Counted from the stretch's first letter, positions 13,448 through 24,346 are shown. The stretch: 64,000 nt of DNA from Erpobdella octoculata (GCA_963978895.1 OZ022242.1:17040621-17104620), one strand, 5' to 3'. Translations and numbers: made by a program. Notes: generated from the sequence alone by a model not told the origin.

Positions 13448-13623
13448 TTTAAAAACACACTTTTATATAATCGATTGTGTAGGCCACATTCTGTTACATA
13501 AACAACGAGCATATTAGCATAGACGATAAATAGTTCGACGAAAATATCACAAATAATTATTTATTTAAATTTTGTCTAATCGATCCGAAAATTTGATAGA
13601 ATGCATTTTTAATCAGTTTGGAG
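13448..13623 (+). repeat. Dispersed repeat D, interrupted by the hAT at 13624
   Basis: This segment (AACACACTTTTATAT..ATCGATTGTGTAGGCC..ACAACGAGCATATTAGC) is closely matched at 49003-49168. The repeat resumes after the hAT at 16160 (GTTTGGAGGTATG), and the 49-kb copy (GTTCGGAGGTATG) shows the site without this insertion. Confidence 0.75.
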
Positions 13624-13894
13624 TAGGGTTGTTACAGTTTTGAAAAAAGATTCAGTGTCAGTTTCAGTTAAAGAAACTGAAACTTTACAAAGATTCAGTT
13701 TCAGTTTCAGTTAAAGTAACTGAAACTTTACAAAGATTCAGTTTCAGTTTCAGTAAACTGAATCTTTAAAGATTCAGTTTCAGTTTCAGTTACAGTTAGA
13801 TTCAGTTTTTTTTTTCAAATTTTTCAGGTAAACTACCAAGAAGAAATTTACTGTAAAAAACACTTTGCAACACAGACATGTTTAAAAAATGTAT

Positions 13895-14568
13895 TTAGCT
13901 TAAAAATTCTTTCTTGAATTTATAAAAGACTTCAGCTTCCAGCTTGTCGTCACCCAAATTATGCTGACATCTGTTAAGAGCAAAGCCTGTAATGAGTTGC
14001 GTAATTGTTCTACAAGTCAGAAGAGCTCTTCTTATTTTATTGATGTTTTGATCAAAATAATAGCAAGTTATTCCCATCCTTACCGATGAATAACATGGCC
14101 GAGACCATCTGTTGTGATTGAAACATATTTCGCTGAATTCAATGATAATTCAACAGCCTTTTTTAATGTCATTTTTGAGTTCTTTAACAACAAAACAGTT
14201 TTCAATTGTTGCCTGGTTTTTCAAATGTGAAAAGGGTCGTTTAATAGACTTACTTTGTGTTTTTGATATCATTGCTATTTTTTTCTCTAAATACTCTGTT
14301 TATTCTATTTCATGCTTTCTCAAGTGAGACTCTAAATTTTTGACATTTTTACCCTTCAAAATTACAGAACAAATATTGCACTTAATATCGGCTCCAACTC
14401 CTGTAAACCTTTTATGTACCGGGTTAGTATAGGTCTTGTTTTGTTGAATCTAGCTTTTTTCGTTGGAGGTCCTAAAGCAGATTCCGACTCATTTTGTTGA
14501 ATAAACGATACTTCTTCCTCAGTAGATTCGTCCATAACAATGTTATTACTAACACAAGTATCTTCCAT
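13895..14568 (-). pseudogene. hAT transposase, N-terminal half (BED finger), frameshifted
   Basis: From ATG at 14568 the first ORF reads MEDTCVSNNIVMDESTEEEV. After a frame change it continues into DIKCNICSVILKGKN...HLRKH, a BED-type zinc finger (C-x2-C and H-x3-H). Further on, after another shift, comes NSAKYVSITTDGLG, matching the TTDGW-like region around the first catalytic Asp of hAT enzymes. Then follows GITCYYFDQNINKIRRALLTC, matching the segment usually found just after it. The Trp of that motif appears lost and at least two frameshifts separate the pieces. Confidence 0.7.
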
Positions 14569-14639
14569 TCTGATAATTCTAAAAAATGAAAAACTTCTAT
14601 AAACAACGCAAGCAACAGAACACTAACACGCAGGGTAAA

Positions 14640-14750
14640 AATTGCCGGGGGGGTTGGGGGGGTTCGACCCCCCCTAGACACATTGCCGACCCTCCCTAAG
14701 AAAATCAAAACATTACACTGGGGGGGGTCGGGTTTTGACCCCCCCAGTTT
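14640..14750. repeat. Two G-run/C-run inverted blocks
   Basis: CGGGGGGGTTGGGGGGGTTC followed by GACCCCCCC, and TGGGGGGGGTCGGG paired with GACCCCCCCAG. Both can form hairpins and resemble ends of other G-tract MITEs here (11225, 56505, 62570). Confidence 0.6.
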
Positions 14751-14887
14751 ATCCTCAAGCCTGTATTTTTAGATAATATAACCTATTTTTCATTTATATT
14801 TTAATGATATTTAACAAGCAATTAAATTCATTTTAAATAATATAAACGAGATTCAGTCTGCACTTACAGCATCGAGATACAACCATC

Positions 14888-15657
14888 TTGACTGTTGGTG
14901 ATCGCTTAGAAGCCACTGTTCTCACTTTACTTTCAATGAAAGACAAATGTGGCCCAAAGCTAAAAAGCATAATTGAATCAGTCAGAGATGGTAACATAGA
15001 TAATGCCCAGAAAGTGTTATTAATTTCAGGTTACGACAATACACTGATATCTCTTCAAACTCCTTCAGAAAGAGACAAAAGTACTTTTGACAATTTCAGA
15101 AAGCAATTTCTACAAGGTCTTGTTGACAACATTTTGTCCCGTTACCCTGATCAAATTTTGAAAAGTGTAAGTTTCTTAGATGTAAATGTTTGGCCAGAAA
15201 ATGAAATTGACAGGGCAATGTTTGGTGATCAAGAAATAATGAATTTAGCTAAATTGGTTAAAGTTAAAACTCTCAGGCTGAGCTCTTAATGCAATTCAGA
15301 ATTAACAAACTGAAGATTAGGCCAAGATCATGTCCTTCCCTGGTACAAAAACTTAAAAATGATCTCTGCATATTTCCTATCAGTTCAGCCGAGTGTGAAC
15401 GTGGTTTTTCAGCAATGAATCGACAGCAATCTGACAATAGAAATAAGCTTCAGCAAGGCACTCTTAGATTTCTTCTCTTCATTGAAATTAATGGGCCAGA
15501 AATAAGAGATGTTCAACTACAAAAATATGTTATCTCATGGTTTCAAAATAATAGACATTCAGCAATAGACAAGGCCACTCATACTGCCGACGAATCAAAT
15601 GTTCAGGAACACAGAAAAAGAATCTTCACAACAACCTCTACTGACACTACAGAATAA
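14888..15657 (+). pseudogene. hAT transposase, C-terminal half with dimerisation domain
   Basis: Two ORFs abut (14888-15289 and 15289-15657). The second contains IFPISSAECERGFSAMNRQQ, the conserved start of the hAT C-terminal dimerisation region (xPxSxAxxERxFSxxxxxxxxxR), followed by LRFLLFIEINGP. The first ends at a stop and the second starts in another frame, so one frameshift separates them. Strand is opposite to the BED half at 14568-13895. The sequence resembles the ZNF862/KIAA1586-like group of hAT proteins. Confidence 0.75.
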
Positions 15658-15689
15658 TTTATGACTATATATTTGATCTCTATGTTGCT

Positions 15690-15804
<115 letters not shown>

Positions 15805-16236
15805 AGGGCATTCACCTTCATTCTACAACCTCTGACTTCGACCCCCCCTGGAAAAATTGTTCAATTTTTACACTGCTAACACGAAACAAAAAGAAAGAAC
15901 TATTCCTAACTTCGACCGAAGTTATCGTCCGTGCCATAGAATCAAAACATTTAACCGCAAACATAAAAATAATATAATAAAATGATAAAAAATATTCATT
16001 CTAAAAGATTCAGTTATATTCAGTTTTCTCAATAGATTCAGTTTCAGTTACAGTTTTTAAAAAAAGATTCAGTTTCAGTTTCAGTTGAAGTTACTGAATC
16101 TAAAAAGATTCAGTTAACTGAATGTTTCAGTTTTAGATTCAGTAACTGTAACAACCCTAGTTTGGAGGTATGTGTAAATTTTTAAGTCTCTAGCTTATCG
16201 GAAAGTTAGTTTAAAATCGATTGTAAAATTTGACGA

Positions 16237-16306
16237 CAAACAGACTGAGAGACAGACAGACAGACAAACAGACCGACCAACAGACCGACAGACAGACAGA
16301 CAGAGA
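16237..16306. repeat. (GACA)n-like microsatellite
   Basis: Imperfect GACA/GACC repeats over about 70 bp. Confidence 0.85.
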
Positions 16307-16399
16307 AGTCAAGTTAAGTAAAAGTGAGTAAAAATATAGCAAATCGTTATGTTGAACAAAAAAGTTATTAATTAACTCACGAAATAAATAAAATAAAAT

Positions 16400-17165
16400 A
16401 TCGGGCAATTGAGAATGAAATAGATAATAGTTTCAGGCCAATGTCGCGTTTTTTGCGTTTGCAAGTATGTATTGACCAACAATGTGGTCCAAGTTATCGA
16501 CAACAGATTTGGTGGTATTGTAGTGCGATATTATCTCAGGTTTCTTGTTGTTATTGTCATCGACAGTGGAATCATGATGCATGCTGAATAGAAGTATTAC
16601 CGCCTGTCCTTTCTGGGTACGCAGCTTGTCAGTGTCAGTTGTTGGTCGAAGCAAAATCTAGAGGAATACTGCTCTTTCAGACGACGAGTTAGCAGTTCAT
16701 TTGAAATATCTCAACGTTTTTTACTCATGGTCCCAACAACTGTGGTTTTAACTGAGAGTGAATCAACGGCAAGTTCTAAAGAAGTAAATCGTTATCTATC
16801 TTTATTTATCGTTACGTTTCGACCCGAATTCTGCCGTGGACGGACAAGTCTTTTGACTAGATCTATTACGTTGCTGCCATTCTGTCCAACGCACGGTTGT
16901 CGACCAACACATACTTCGCCATTGAGAGCAACTCATAAGCCCAGCTTTGCTAGGTATATTTTGAACACAAAAATAGTTTCAAGGGGTACAGGAGTCCGGC
17001 CTGCGTCCATTGGACCCCACGTGTGTAAAATAAGCCTTTGGGTATTTTATAATTTTTCCACTAATATCGGAAATAGTAAATCATCTAAATTTTCTAAGTA
17101 TTTTTGCGGCATTAACATCAGACTAGAGAGGAACATGTTTTATCACCGCTGGTGTGTGTCATAGA
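16400..17165 (-). pseudogene. piggyBac-type transposase relic
   Basis: On the minus strand, fragments in shifting frames occur in piggyBac order. A segment with GEVCVGRQP comes first, then GRNVTINK and TSLELAVDSLSVKTTVVGT. The final ORF (16654-16433) reads SMHHDSTVDDNNNKKPEIIS and HYNTTKSVVDNLDHIVGQY, corresponding to the KPExIxxYNxTKxGVDxLD signature. A frameshift then leads into the CKRK segment. Several stops and frameshifts show it is dead. No TIRs or TTAA duplication were found. Confidence 0.7.
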
Positions 17166-17169
17166 GTTA

Positions 17170-18498
17170 TAAAAAAAAAGCAATAACTTCGAAACAAAAG
17201 TGGCTCACCTAGTTGATTCTTTAATTTCATAAACTTTTCCTAAAAATCCTTCAGGTTTTCTTCATGTCTCCTTCCTTTGCGTTTCTTTAAATAGAAAGCT
17301 TTTACTATTTAGTGCTGCTGGGCTGGCAGGAATTGAACTGCTATACAAAAACATGCTAATCATCTAAACTGTTTTTAAGAATGACTCATTTTCAGATCGT
17401 GACAGTCTTATAATATTATCGTAACGCACGACTTATTCATAGCAAAAGCCCTAAAAAATAAAATCCCAGTGACTCATTATGAAACATTTTTAAGTTACAA
17501 ATTAACCCTAATCACAATACTATCGAGTCATCCATAAAGGAGACACAAACCATTTAGAATAGTTTAGATCATCAGCTTACCCTTTGACCTAATCTATTAC
17601 AAACATTTAGAACTCTAGCGCATTTTTGGAAAAAAATTTCTAAAAAGGGAACTTAACTCAGCTGGAAAATAAGAAAACGTAGAGAATTCTGGTTTTTTGC
17701 ATCAGATTTGTGCCAAGAAGTTTTCCGGAAACGATTAGTTTAATTAATCGCTTTCAGCTAATGTCTAACGAAAATAATAAAGAATTTAATTTTCAATATA
17801 AAAAATGAAAAACAAAAAATGTTTGCACCAAATATGCACTGAAGTCCCTTCGATATAGCACGAGAATTTTTGTATTTTTTTAATAAAGCGTCACAACTGG
17901 AATACGAGGTTACATTTTTTAAACTTTTTTGCAGGGAAGAATACAGGATTAGTGAGGGGGAGTCAAAAATGGGTTGAGAAGGAAAAGTGTTTTTTTTTTC
18001 AATTTTGTTTTAGATTTATAGTGTGTAACATATATTTTTGGTCAAGATATATTAATTCTTAAACTGAATTTCTTTTGCAAACTGGTAGAGTATCCGCCCA
18101 TGTTTTTGTTTCTCAACCCCTGTTATACGTGTGTGAACGTGTATATGTGTGTGAACAGGCACCATGAGAATGAATACTTTCGACCCAAATCATAACAGAA
18201 TGCCGATGGCAGTGACTCATTTGTATATCATTGTTAAATCCAACTAAACCTTAGTCACATCTTTTATGGCTCATGTAGGGCTCTTTTAAAAGCTCGGTGT
18301 ATAACAGCCTCTAAGCCACGTCATGGTCATGTAAAACGCCTTACATCATTACAATAAGCAAGGCTCGCTGTTTTAGAAATATTATATATCGGAGAAGTAA
18401 CGACTTAGAGAGTGTATTGCAAGTCCACTTTCGGATATCTTCAAGCATAACGCATCTTATATAATTAATGTGATTAAATACATACTTTTTTGTTGATC
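17170..18498. other. AT-rich spacer, no gene seen
   Basis: No domain, splice-bounded exon or terminal repeat is visible. Confidence 0.55.
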
Positions 18499-18503
18499 TG
18501 TTT
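18499..18503. repeat. 5-bp target-site duplication, left
   Basis: TGTTT, repeated exactly at 24802-24806 after the LTR end. Confidence 0.8.
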
Positions 18504-19053
18504 TGTGACGGTTGTCTCCATCGTCGATTGTAATTTCTTTTGTGAATAACTTTATTGCGCGGACTAGGCGGAGAGCGCGATGAAAAACGCCGACTAGAGA
18601 GGTGGCGTCGGTTCGCTTATCGATCAAACTTGCTCGTTTTTGGTGTGCTTTTAGTTCTAGCGTCTTTCCTATTAAGTTTTCGATAATAATTTTTAGTACG
18701 TTGTATAGATATTGTGTAGTCCTTTATTTGTACCTAATTTTATCGATTTCGGATGAGTATTAAATAAGTTGTAGCGTGAAATGTAACATATTTTAAGCAC
18801 ACTTTCTTGTAAATTTGTTGAGTGCTGACGTAAGCGCTTTCGTTCTGCGTTGTGATTGGCTCGTTAAGTAATTATCATAACTCCTTTTGACTAAGTGTCG
18901 TTTCTAGCCATTTGTATCGTCGCTAATGTAAAACTTTTTAGTATATCAAATTATAAAACGAATTATCTGTTTGGAAAAGGAGTTTAGTTTAATATTATTA
19001 CTTCGTTGCGGTGATTTTGATGTATATAGCCTTTGTAAACTTTTGTGTGTCAA

Positions 19054-19112
19054 ACGGTCACGTGGGGCTAGTCAAACGGTCACGTGGGGTTAGTCAAACG
19101 GTCACGTGGAAT
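19054..19112 (+). promoter_or_regulatory. Three tandem E-box repeats in the LTR U3
   Basis: GTCAAACGGTCACGTGGGG-type units are repeated three times at about 22-bp spacing, each containing the palindrome CACGTG, a binding core for bHLH/bZIP factors. They lie about 60-115 bp upstream of the TATA box. An enhancer role is inferred. Confidence 0.55.
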
Positions 19113-19169
19113 TCAGGCTGCATTCGGATTGGTGGTTTTTGTGGATTGAAATTGACACGTGTGCTAGGC

Positions 19170-19177
19170 TATATAAG
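19170..19177 (+). promoter_or_regulatory. LTR TATA box
   Basis: TATATAAG, whose first T is 30 nt upstream of 19200. This is normal TATA-to-start spacing and points to an LTR transcription start at about 19200, next to the LINE 5' end at 19202. Confidence 0.6.
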
Positions 19178-19189
19178 GAAATTTTGCGT

Positions 19190-19201
19190 TTGGAATTTGA
19201 G
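19190..19201. repeat. LINE target-site duplication, left
   Basis: TTGGAATTTGAG, present again at 24647-24658 straight after the poly-A tail. Twelve of twelve bases match. Confidence 0.9.
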
Positions 19202-19227
19202 GGAGTTCGGGGCAGAGTTTCAGCACG

Positions 19228-20499
19228 ATGAACACTGGTATTATTACTTTTGTGAACGACGAAGTTAGAGAGGCGGGACCCAGTGGAGTATTTTTAAATA
19301 CTACTGGGTCTGAGACTGTAGAAGAGAAGGAGTCCCAGGATGAGTCAGGCTTCCAACCAGGAGGGAAGAGACCCAACAAGGGACAGACGAAGAGGAAGCC
19401 AAGTGGAACTGACGTGCTACCAAGTCCGGCAGCAAAGAGAAGAAACAAGGCTTCTTCCCCTGCTACATCTGGAATCTCCGAGGGAAAGGAGAAAGTCGAG
19501 CTTCGGTTCATCGAAGCTCAGAGGTTAGTGGATCCTTTTCGGGTTCAATCGTTTTTTGATACGCTATTTGCACGTAAGGTTAGCATAACAGCAAATAAGC
19601 AACGCCTGATCGTTGACGTAATCTCGACCGCTGAAAGAGAGACGTTTTTCGGTCTCTCTAAAGTTGCTGATTACCGAGTAAAGGCCGTTAAAAAGATAGC
19701 GACAATGACCAAAGTTGTCATAGTGGGAGTATCTCCGACCATTGATATGGAGACCCTCCAACGAGCGGTAGTCCTTACTTTCCCGTATGGGAAAGCTCCG
19801 GAGCGAGTGAAGTTAGCATATCACTCGTTCCGAACTAGGCCTTATGTCTCCCAGCCTATGCGCTGCTTTCGCTGCCAGGCATACGGACACCGGGCCCAGG
19901 ACTGCAGAAATGCAGTCAAGTGTTCGATCTGTGCGAAAGAACACAACTGGAACGCCTGTCCGGAGAAGGAGCGCAAGGATCGAACCCGTACCTGCGCCAG
20001 TTGCGGCAAATCAAATCACAATACGGGTGATAAAAAGTGCCCCAAGTTTGTTTTTTCAGCTGCCGTAAACAAGACGGTCGCGGAAAAAGCAGTCACGTAC
20101 GCTGCTGCGGTGAAGATGGTAGCAAAGGAAAAGAAAGCTTCCAACTCCCCGAACCCAGCTGCGAAAAGACCGGAGGCGACGCCTTCTGTGGAAAAGCCAA
20201 CACCGACTCCTACATCCAACCCCGCAAAGAGCAGGACCAAGGAAGCAAAGTCGGTCGTGAGCAAGGCTACCGGTGACGTGACAGATGTCCCATCAACGAA
20301 AGGAAAGGCTATGCCTACCCCTACCGAAAAATCAAAGTTTATTGTTTTAATTAACTGTATCGTTAAGTTTACGATAGAAATGATTAATCGGTGTGGGGGT
20401 GACATGGCAAGCTGCATTAGTGCACTGCAAGTCGCTCCTGAGCTTTTGTTGGAAAGATACTCAGATGCACTTTCTGAGACCTTTCAAGTTAAATGTTAA
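19228..20499 (+). CDS. LINE ORF1, gag-like nucleic-acid-binding protein (423 aa)
   Basis: This protein coats element RNA in I/jockey-group LINEs. The N-terminus (1-95) is low complexity and basic, with PAAKRRNK, a likely nuclear localisation stretch. Residues about 100-210 form a globular domain resembling the RRM-like fold preceding the knuckles in this group. Three zinc knuckles follow: C213-x2-C-x4-H-x4-C226 (CFRCQAYGHRAQDC), C232-x2-C-x3-H-x4-C244 and C256-x2-C-x4-H-x6-C271. The C-terminal part is Pro/Lys/Thr-rich. The ATG at 19228 is the first in the element, 26 nt from its 5' end. The stop lies 52 nt before ORF2, so ORF2 is probably translated by reinitiation or a similar mechanism (inferred). 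Confidence 0.9.
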   Translation: MNTGIITFVNDEVREAGPSGVFLNTTGSETVEEKESQDESGFQPGGKRPNKGQTKRKPSGTDVLPSPAAKRRNKASSPATSGISEGKEKVELRFIEAQRLVDPFRVQSFFDTLFARKVSITANKQRLIVDVISTAERETFFGLSKVADYRVKAVKKIATMTKVVIVGVSPTIDMETLQRAVVLTFPYGKAPERVKLAYHSFRTRPYVSQPMRCFRCQAYGHRAQDCRNAVKCSICAKEHNWNACPEKERKDRTRTCASCGKSNHNTGDKKCPKFVFSAAVNKTVAEKAVTYAAAVKMVAKEKKASNSPNPAAKRPEATPSVEKPTPTPTSNPAKSRTKEAKSVVSKATGDVTDVPSTKGKAMPTPTEKSKFIVLINCIVKFTIEMINRCGGDMASCISALQVAPELLLERYSDALSETFQVKC

Positions 20500-20551
20500 C
20501 TAGTTCAACTAGTCGTTTCAGGTCACACTCAACAGTTATTCCAAACCGACA

Positions 20552-23500
20552 ATGGGAGACAACCTGCTGATTCTACAGTGGAACTGCCAAAGTCTGAGAG
20601 GAAAGCTGGATGAACTCAAAGCCTACCTCGCGGAGACCACCGAACTTCCAGACCTACTCGTCCTACAAGAAACTTGGCTGACGGACAAAGTAAGATTAAA
20701 TTTCCCAGGCTATAACATCGCTCGACTAGATCGTGTATCTACGCCGGGTGGGGGAGTAGCGACGCTCATCCGGTGTGGTATCTCGTATGTTAGCGATATC
20801 ATCAGTCATTCGCCAGAATCATTGAGGGTAACTATCCAAACAAGGAAAGGTGCCTTCATAAACATCATCAACGTTTACAGTCAACCTTCAGTTACATACG
20901 ATACACTACACGACTCATTATACAAATCATTCGATCACCCAAACTCAATCATTCTGGGAGATTTTAATGCTTACTCGGTAGTATTTGGTGCAAAGCGTTC
21001 TGATAAGAAGGGACAACTTATCGAGGAACTGATGGATCGATATGGCTTAGTTGGTCTTAATCATGGAGTTGGCACGCACATGACTCCACGTGGACAGACA
21101 ACGCCCATCGATCTATCTATGTGTTCATCTGGTTTGTCCAAAAGAGCTTCGTGGTCGATCCTAGGGGAGTCCTTTGGGAGTGATCATTTCCCGATTGTTA
21201 TCAAGTTCGACGGTAGAGCTAATCGGGAAAGAGTCACTAGAGAGTCGTGGAATCTGGAAAAAGCAAACTGGGACGAGTACCGGCGTGTCACCAAAATTGC
21301 GCTGGAAAAACTCCCACCATTTGCTAGGTGCCAGGATGCCTGGAAGGCTATGTCGGAAGCGCTACATGAGGCAGCTTCCATATCTATCCCGCTGAAACGG
21401 CGTGGGAGAGAAGGCTTGCAACCTGTACCGTGGTGGAATGAAGCGATCGCTGCGGTCATAAAGGCTCGAAATCGTGCGTGCAACGCCCTTAAACGTGGGT
21501 ATTCGCAAGATAAACTCGAGGCCTACAGACGGTTGAAAAAAGAGGCACAGGCCGCAGTGAGAGATGCTAAGATAAACCACTGGCGTAGGTTCTGCTCCAG
21601 TCTGAACTCACACTCCAAGTTGGAAGATATGTGGAAGGCAGTTAAAAGTATTAACGGCACTCAGTCTGGATTCAGCGTTCCGGCGTTGAAAAATGACAGA
21701 GAAACCGTTTTTACCGATAAAGGCAAAGCCGATATGATTGCACAGACAATCAGCTGGAATGCTTCCGACGCAAATCTGTTGCCCGAGTTTGTAGACCTTA
21801 AAGCCGCGGATAAAGAGAGAATCCTTTATGCTCTCCAGGCTAGTGTGCTGGAAAATGATGACGTGCATGGTTTGAATGCCGACATCACACGGAAAGAGTT
21901 GGAGGAGGCTTTGTTTAAGTGCTCAAAAGGCAAAAGCCCGGGGCCAGACGGTATTTGCTATGAAATGTTGAAGGAAATCGGTAGTAGTGGGTTGGATAAA
22001 CTACTGGAGTTTATCAACCTTTCGTGGGCGAAAGGAGAGGTACCAGACACGTGGAGAGAATCTACGGTCGTTCCTCTACTCAAGCCCGGGAAAGACCCGT
22101 CGGATCCAAACTCCTACCGACCAATTTCTTTAACATCGTCTCCGTGCAAATTGGCAGAACGAATAATAGCAAATCGCCTAAGGCACTACCTAGAGGTATC
22201 CAACCTGATTAACCGTGAGCAATCCGGGTTTCGAAAAGGACGAGGATGCACAGACCACATCCTGAGACTCCAGAACGACGTGAAGCAATCGATGTGGAAA
22301 GGAGGTGGCACACTGGCGGTTTTTCTCGACCTCGAGAAAGCTTTTGACCTTGTGTGGAGAGATGGATTGCTATGGAAAATGTCTACCCTTGGCATAGGCG
22401 GACGGATGCTTAAATGGATCCAGGCGTTTCTAAGCAATCGAGTAGCCAGGGTGAGAGTTGGTAACACGCTGTCTGACACTGTTCAGATAGCAAATGGCAC
22501 TCCCCAGGGCTCGGTTCTTAGTCCACTCCTGTTTCTATTAATGCTACATGACCTACCAAGCAGAGAGGTCCATGGGCTACGAACGTCTGTTTTTGCTGAT
22601 GATGTTGCGGTCTGGGTTACCGGTAAAAATTCCCACGATATGCAGCATCACCTTCAGGAACGGATGAACCAGGTTCAGGGCTTCTTTGCAAAGTGGGGAT
22701 TCAAGCTATCAGCAAAAAAATCTGTATCGGTCTGTTTCACCCACTCTCGAAAGTTCCGTCAGAACTCTCCGAAAATCCATACAGGTGGCTACGCCCTGGA
22801 TTGGAGCACATCAGTTCGTTTTCTCGGAGTAATTTTCGACAGTAAACTGAACTGGGGTCGTCACATTGACTTAATAGTCAAACGGTGCAAACAAAGATTG
22901 AACGTGATGAGGCTATTAACCAGTCTCACGTGGGGCTGCAATAAGCAGACCCTAATGCTCTACTACCGATGCTCGATTCGGTCGGTAATAGAGTACGGTT
23001 GCGAAGCATTTGATAGTGCCTCGTCTACCTGCAAAGGTAGACTTGACAGGCTACAGCATGCTGCCCTAAGAACGGCGTGCGGGTCAATGACCTGCACAGG
23101 GCTGGCCGCTCTACAGGTCGAGTGTGGTGATCCACCCTTAGATCTGAGGCGCAAAATGCTGATAGCCAATTTCGCAACCAAAACAAAAATCATCCCAAAC
23201 CACCCGGCGCGGGAGATTTTTGAGCCAGTCGGGAAACAGCAGACACGGAAATGGAAACAATTTTTCAATCGATACTGCTTCAGGAGAAAGCAAAAAATTT
23301 CTAAAGCACCGATGGCCAAACGGGTGTCGGTACTGAACGAAATGGTTGCAAAATTGAAACCAAAGGAGCTGGCAACTCCTGCGATGCCACCGTGGAAATA
23401 CAACCCTCCTCATTTTGACGAAGGGCTTGTAGGGTTAGCAAAAGAAGACCCAACGCTCTTACCAAGAGCGCTGGAACTTCTGGATACATACCGGGATCAC

Positions 23501-24346
23501 ACCCGGATGTACACCGATGCCTCCAAGATTGGAAGCAGAGTCGCAGTTGGTGGGTTTGTCCCGAGATCTAGCTGTCGGTTCAGCCTCAGAGTGACGGACG
23601 ATGTCTCGATCTTTACAGCCGAACTGACAGCGATCAAAAAAGGAATGGAGTGGATGGTCAGACCTGACGGTCCAGCCAAGCTGACGCTGTTCACTGACTC
23701 GTACAGTTCTGTACTTGCTCTTAAAAACAGCGCTAACGCTAACAAATCCCCATTAGTTGCTTCAACCTTAGCGTTAATCGACTCGATTATGCGTGAAGGT
23801 AGAGAAGTAACAGTGATCTGGGTTCCCAGTCACGTGGGCATTACTGGTAACGAAGCTGCTGATCGACTTGCTAAAAGTGCGATCAAGCATGCAGAAGTCG
23901 AACTTGTGATCGAGAGAGAACTAGTAGACTTCAAGAGGGCCATCAGGAAAGAGATAATGCGTGAGTGGCAAAAGAGATGGGATGAGGAATCCCATAGCCG
24001 CCACTACTGGTCTATTGAGTCGAAAGTCTCTCAAAAAATCAAGTTCGCCACAACGCCCCGGTGCAAGGAAGTTGCCATTACCAGACTCCGTCTAGGTAAA
24101 TGTCGACTGAACCATTATTTAAAAATTTTGGACTTGCATGATACGGGTTTGTGCGAAACTTGCAGGAGTCCGGAAACTGTTGAACACTGGGTGCTCAACT
24201 GCAGGGCAACAGGTCATCCTAGAGCCAAGATGAGAAGAATCTGCAGACGGTTCAAGCAAGAACCCACCCTGCCAGTCGTCTTAAAGTCTCCACGATGCCA
24301 GGACGTCATCTACTCCTGGATCAAGGATCACAACATCGCGCTGTGA
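20552..24346 (+). CDS. LINE ORF2: APE endonuclease, reverse transcriptase, RNase H (1264 aa)
   Basis: This is the enzyme for target-primed reverse transcription. Residues 1-215 are an APE-type endonuclease with N11 (QWNCQS), E40 (LQETWL), D137 (LGDFNAYS) and the S210-D211-H212 end motif (SDHFPIV). Reverse transcriptase covers about 460-740, with PGPDGICYEML, NSYRPISLTSSPCKL, GFRKGRG, FLDLEKAFDLVW, GTPQGSVLSPLLF and the catalytic FADD (681-684). RNase H covers about 985-1110, with YTDAS (D989), FTAELTAIKKGMEW, LFTDSYSSVLAL and WVPSHVGITGNEAADRLAK. A C-terminal CCHC (C1201, C1204, H1212, C1217) ends the protein. All catalytic residues I can check are present. RNase H separates it from jockey proper, which lacks it. 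Confidence 0.95.
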   Translation: MGDNLLILQWNCQSLRGKLDELKAYLAETTELPDLLVLQETWLTDKVRLNFPGYNIARLDRVSTPGGGVATLIRCGISYVSDIISHSPESLRVTIQTRKGAFINIINVYSQPSVTYDTLHDSLYKSFDHPNSIILGDFNAYSVVFGAKRSDKKGQLIEELMDRYGLVGLNHGVGTHMTPRGQTTPIDLSMCSSGLSKRASWSILGESFGSDHFPIVIKFDGRANRERVTRESWNLEKANWDEYRRVTKIALEKLPPFARCQDAWKAMSEALHEAASISIPLKRRGREGLQPVPWWNEAIAAVIKARNRACNALKRGYSQDKLEAYRRLKKEAQAAVRDAKINHWRRFCSSLNSHSKLEDMWKAVKSINGTQSGFSVPALKNDRETVFTDKGKADMIAQTISWNASDANLLPEFVDLKAADKERILYALQASVLENDDVHGLNADITRKELEEALFKCSKGKSPGPDGICYEMLKEIGSSGLDKLLEFINLSWAKGEVPDTWRESTVVPLLKPGKDPSDPNSYRPISLTSSPCKLAERIIANRLRHYLEVSNLINREQSGFRKGRGCTDHILRLQNDVKQSMWKGGGTLAVFLDLEKAFDLVWRDGLLWKMSTLGIGGRMLKWIQAFLSNRVARVRVGNTLSDTVQIANGTPQGSVLSPLLFLLMLHDLPSREVHGLRTSVFADDVAVWVTGKNSHDMQHHLQERMNQVQGFFAKWGFKLSAKKSVSVCFTHSRKFRQNSPKIHTGGYALDWSTSVRFLGVIFDSKLNWGRHIDLIVKRCKQRLNVMRLLTSLTWGCNKQTLMLYYRCSIRSVIEYGCEAFDSASSTCKGRLDRLQHAALRTACGSMTCTGLAALQVECGDPPLDLRRKMLIANFATKTKIIPNHPAREIFEPVGKQQTRKWKQFFNRYCFRRKQKISKAPMAKRVSVLNEMVAKLKPKELATPAMPPWKYNPPHFDEGLVGLAKEDPTLLPRALELLDTYRDHTRMYTDASKIGSRVAVGGFVPRSSCRFSLRVTDDVSIFTAELTAIKKGMEWMVRPDGPAKLTLFTDSYSSVLALKNSANANKSPLVASTLALIDSIMREGREVTVIWVPSHVGITGNEAADRLAKSAIKHAEVELVIERELVDFKRAIRKEIMREWQKRWDEESHSRHYWSIESKVSQKIKFATTPRCKEVAITRLRLGKCRLNHYLKILDLHDTGLCETCRSPETVEHWVLNCRATGHPRAKMRRICRRFKQEPTLPVVLKSPRCQDVIYSWIKDHNIAL

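Noticed and set aside
14472..14708. Minus-strand ORF across the G/C-run block upstream of the BED finger
   Set aside because: Low-complexity TPPTPP text from G/C runs and out of frame with the BED coding.
16727..17164. 145-codon plus-strand ORF
   Set aside because: The minus strand of the same region carries recognisable piggyBac fragments; the plus ORF is its shadow.
19011..19268. ORF starting in the LTR and crossing into the LINE
   Set aside because: It crosses an insertion boundary and the LTR promoter; no domain.
22963..23745. Minus-strand ORFs opposite LINE ORF2
   Set aside because: Antisense shadows of the ORF2 coding sequence.
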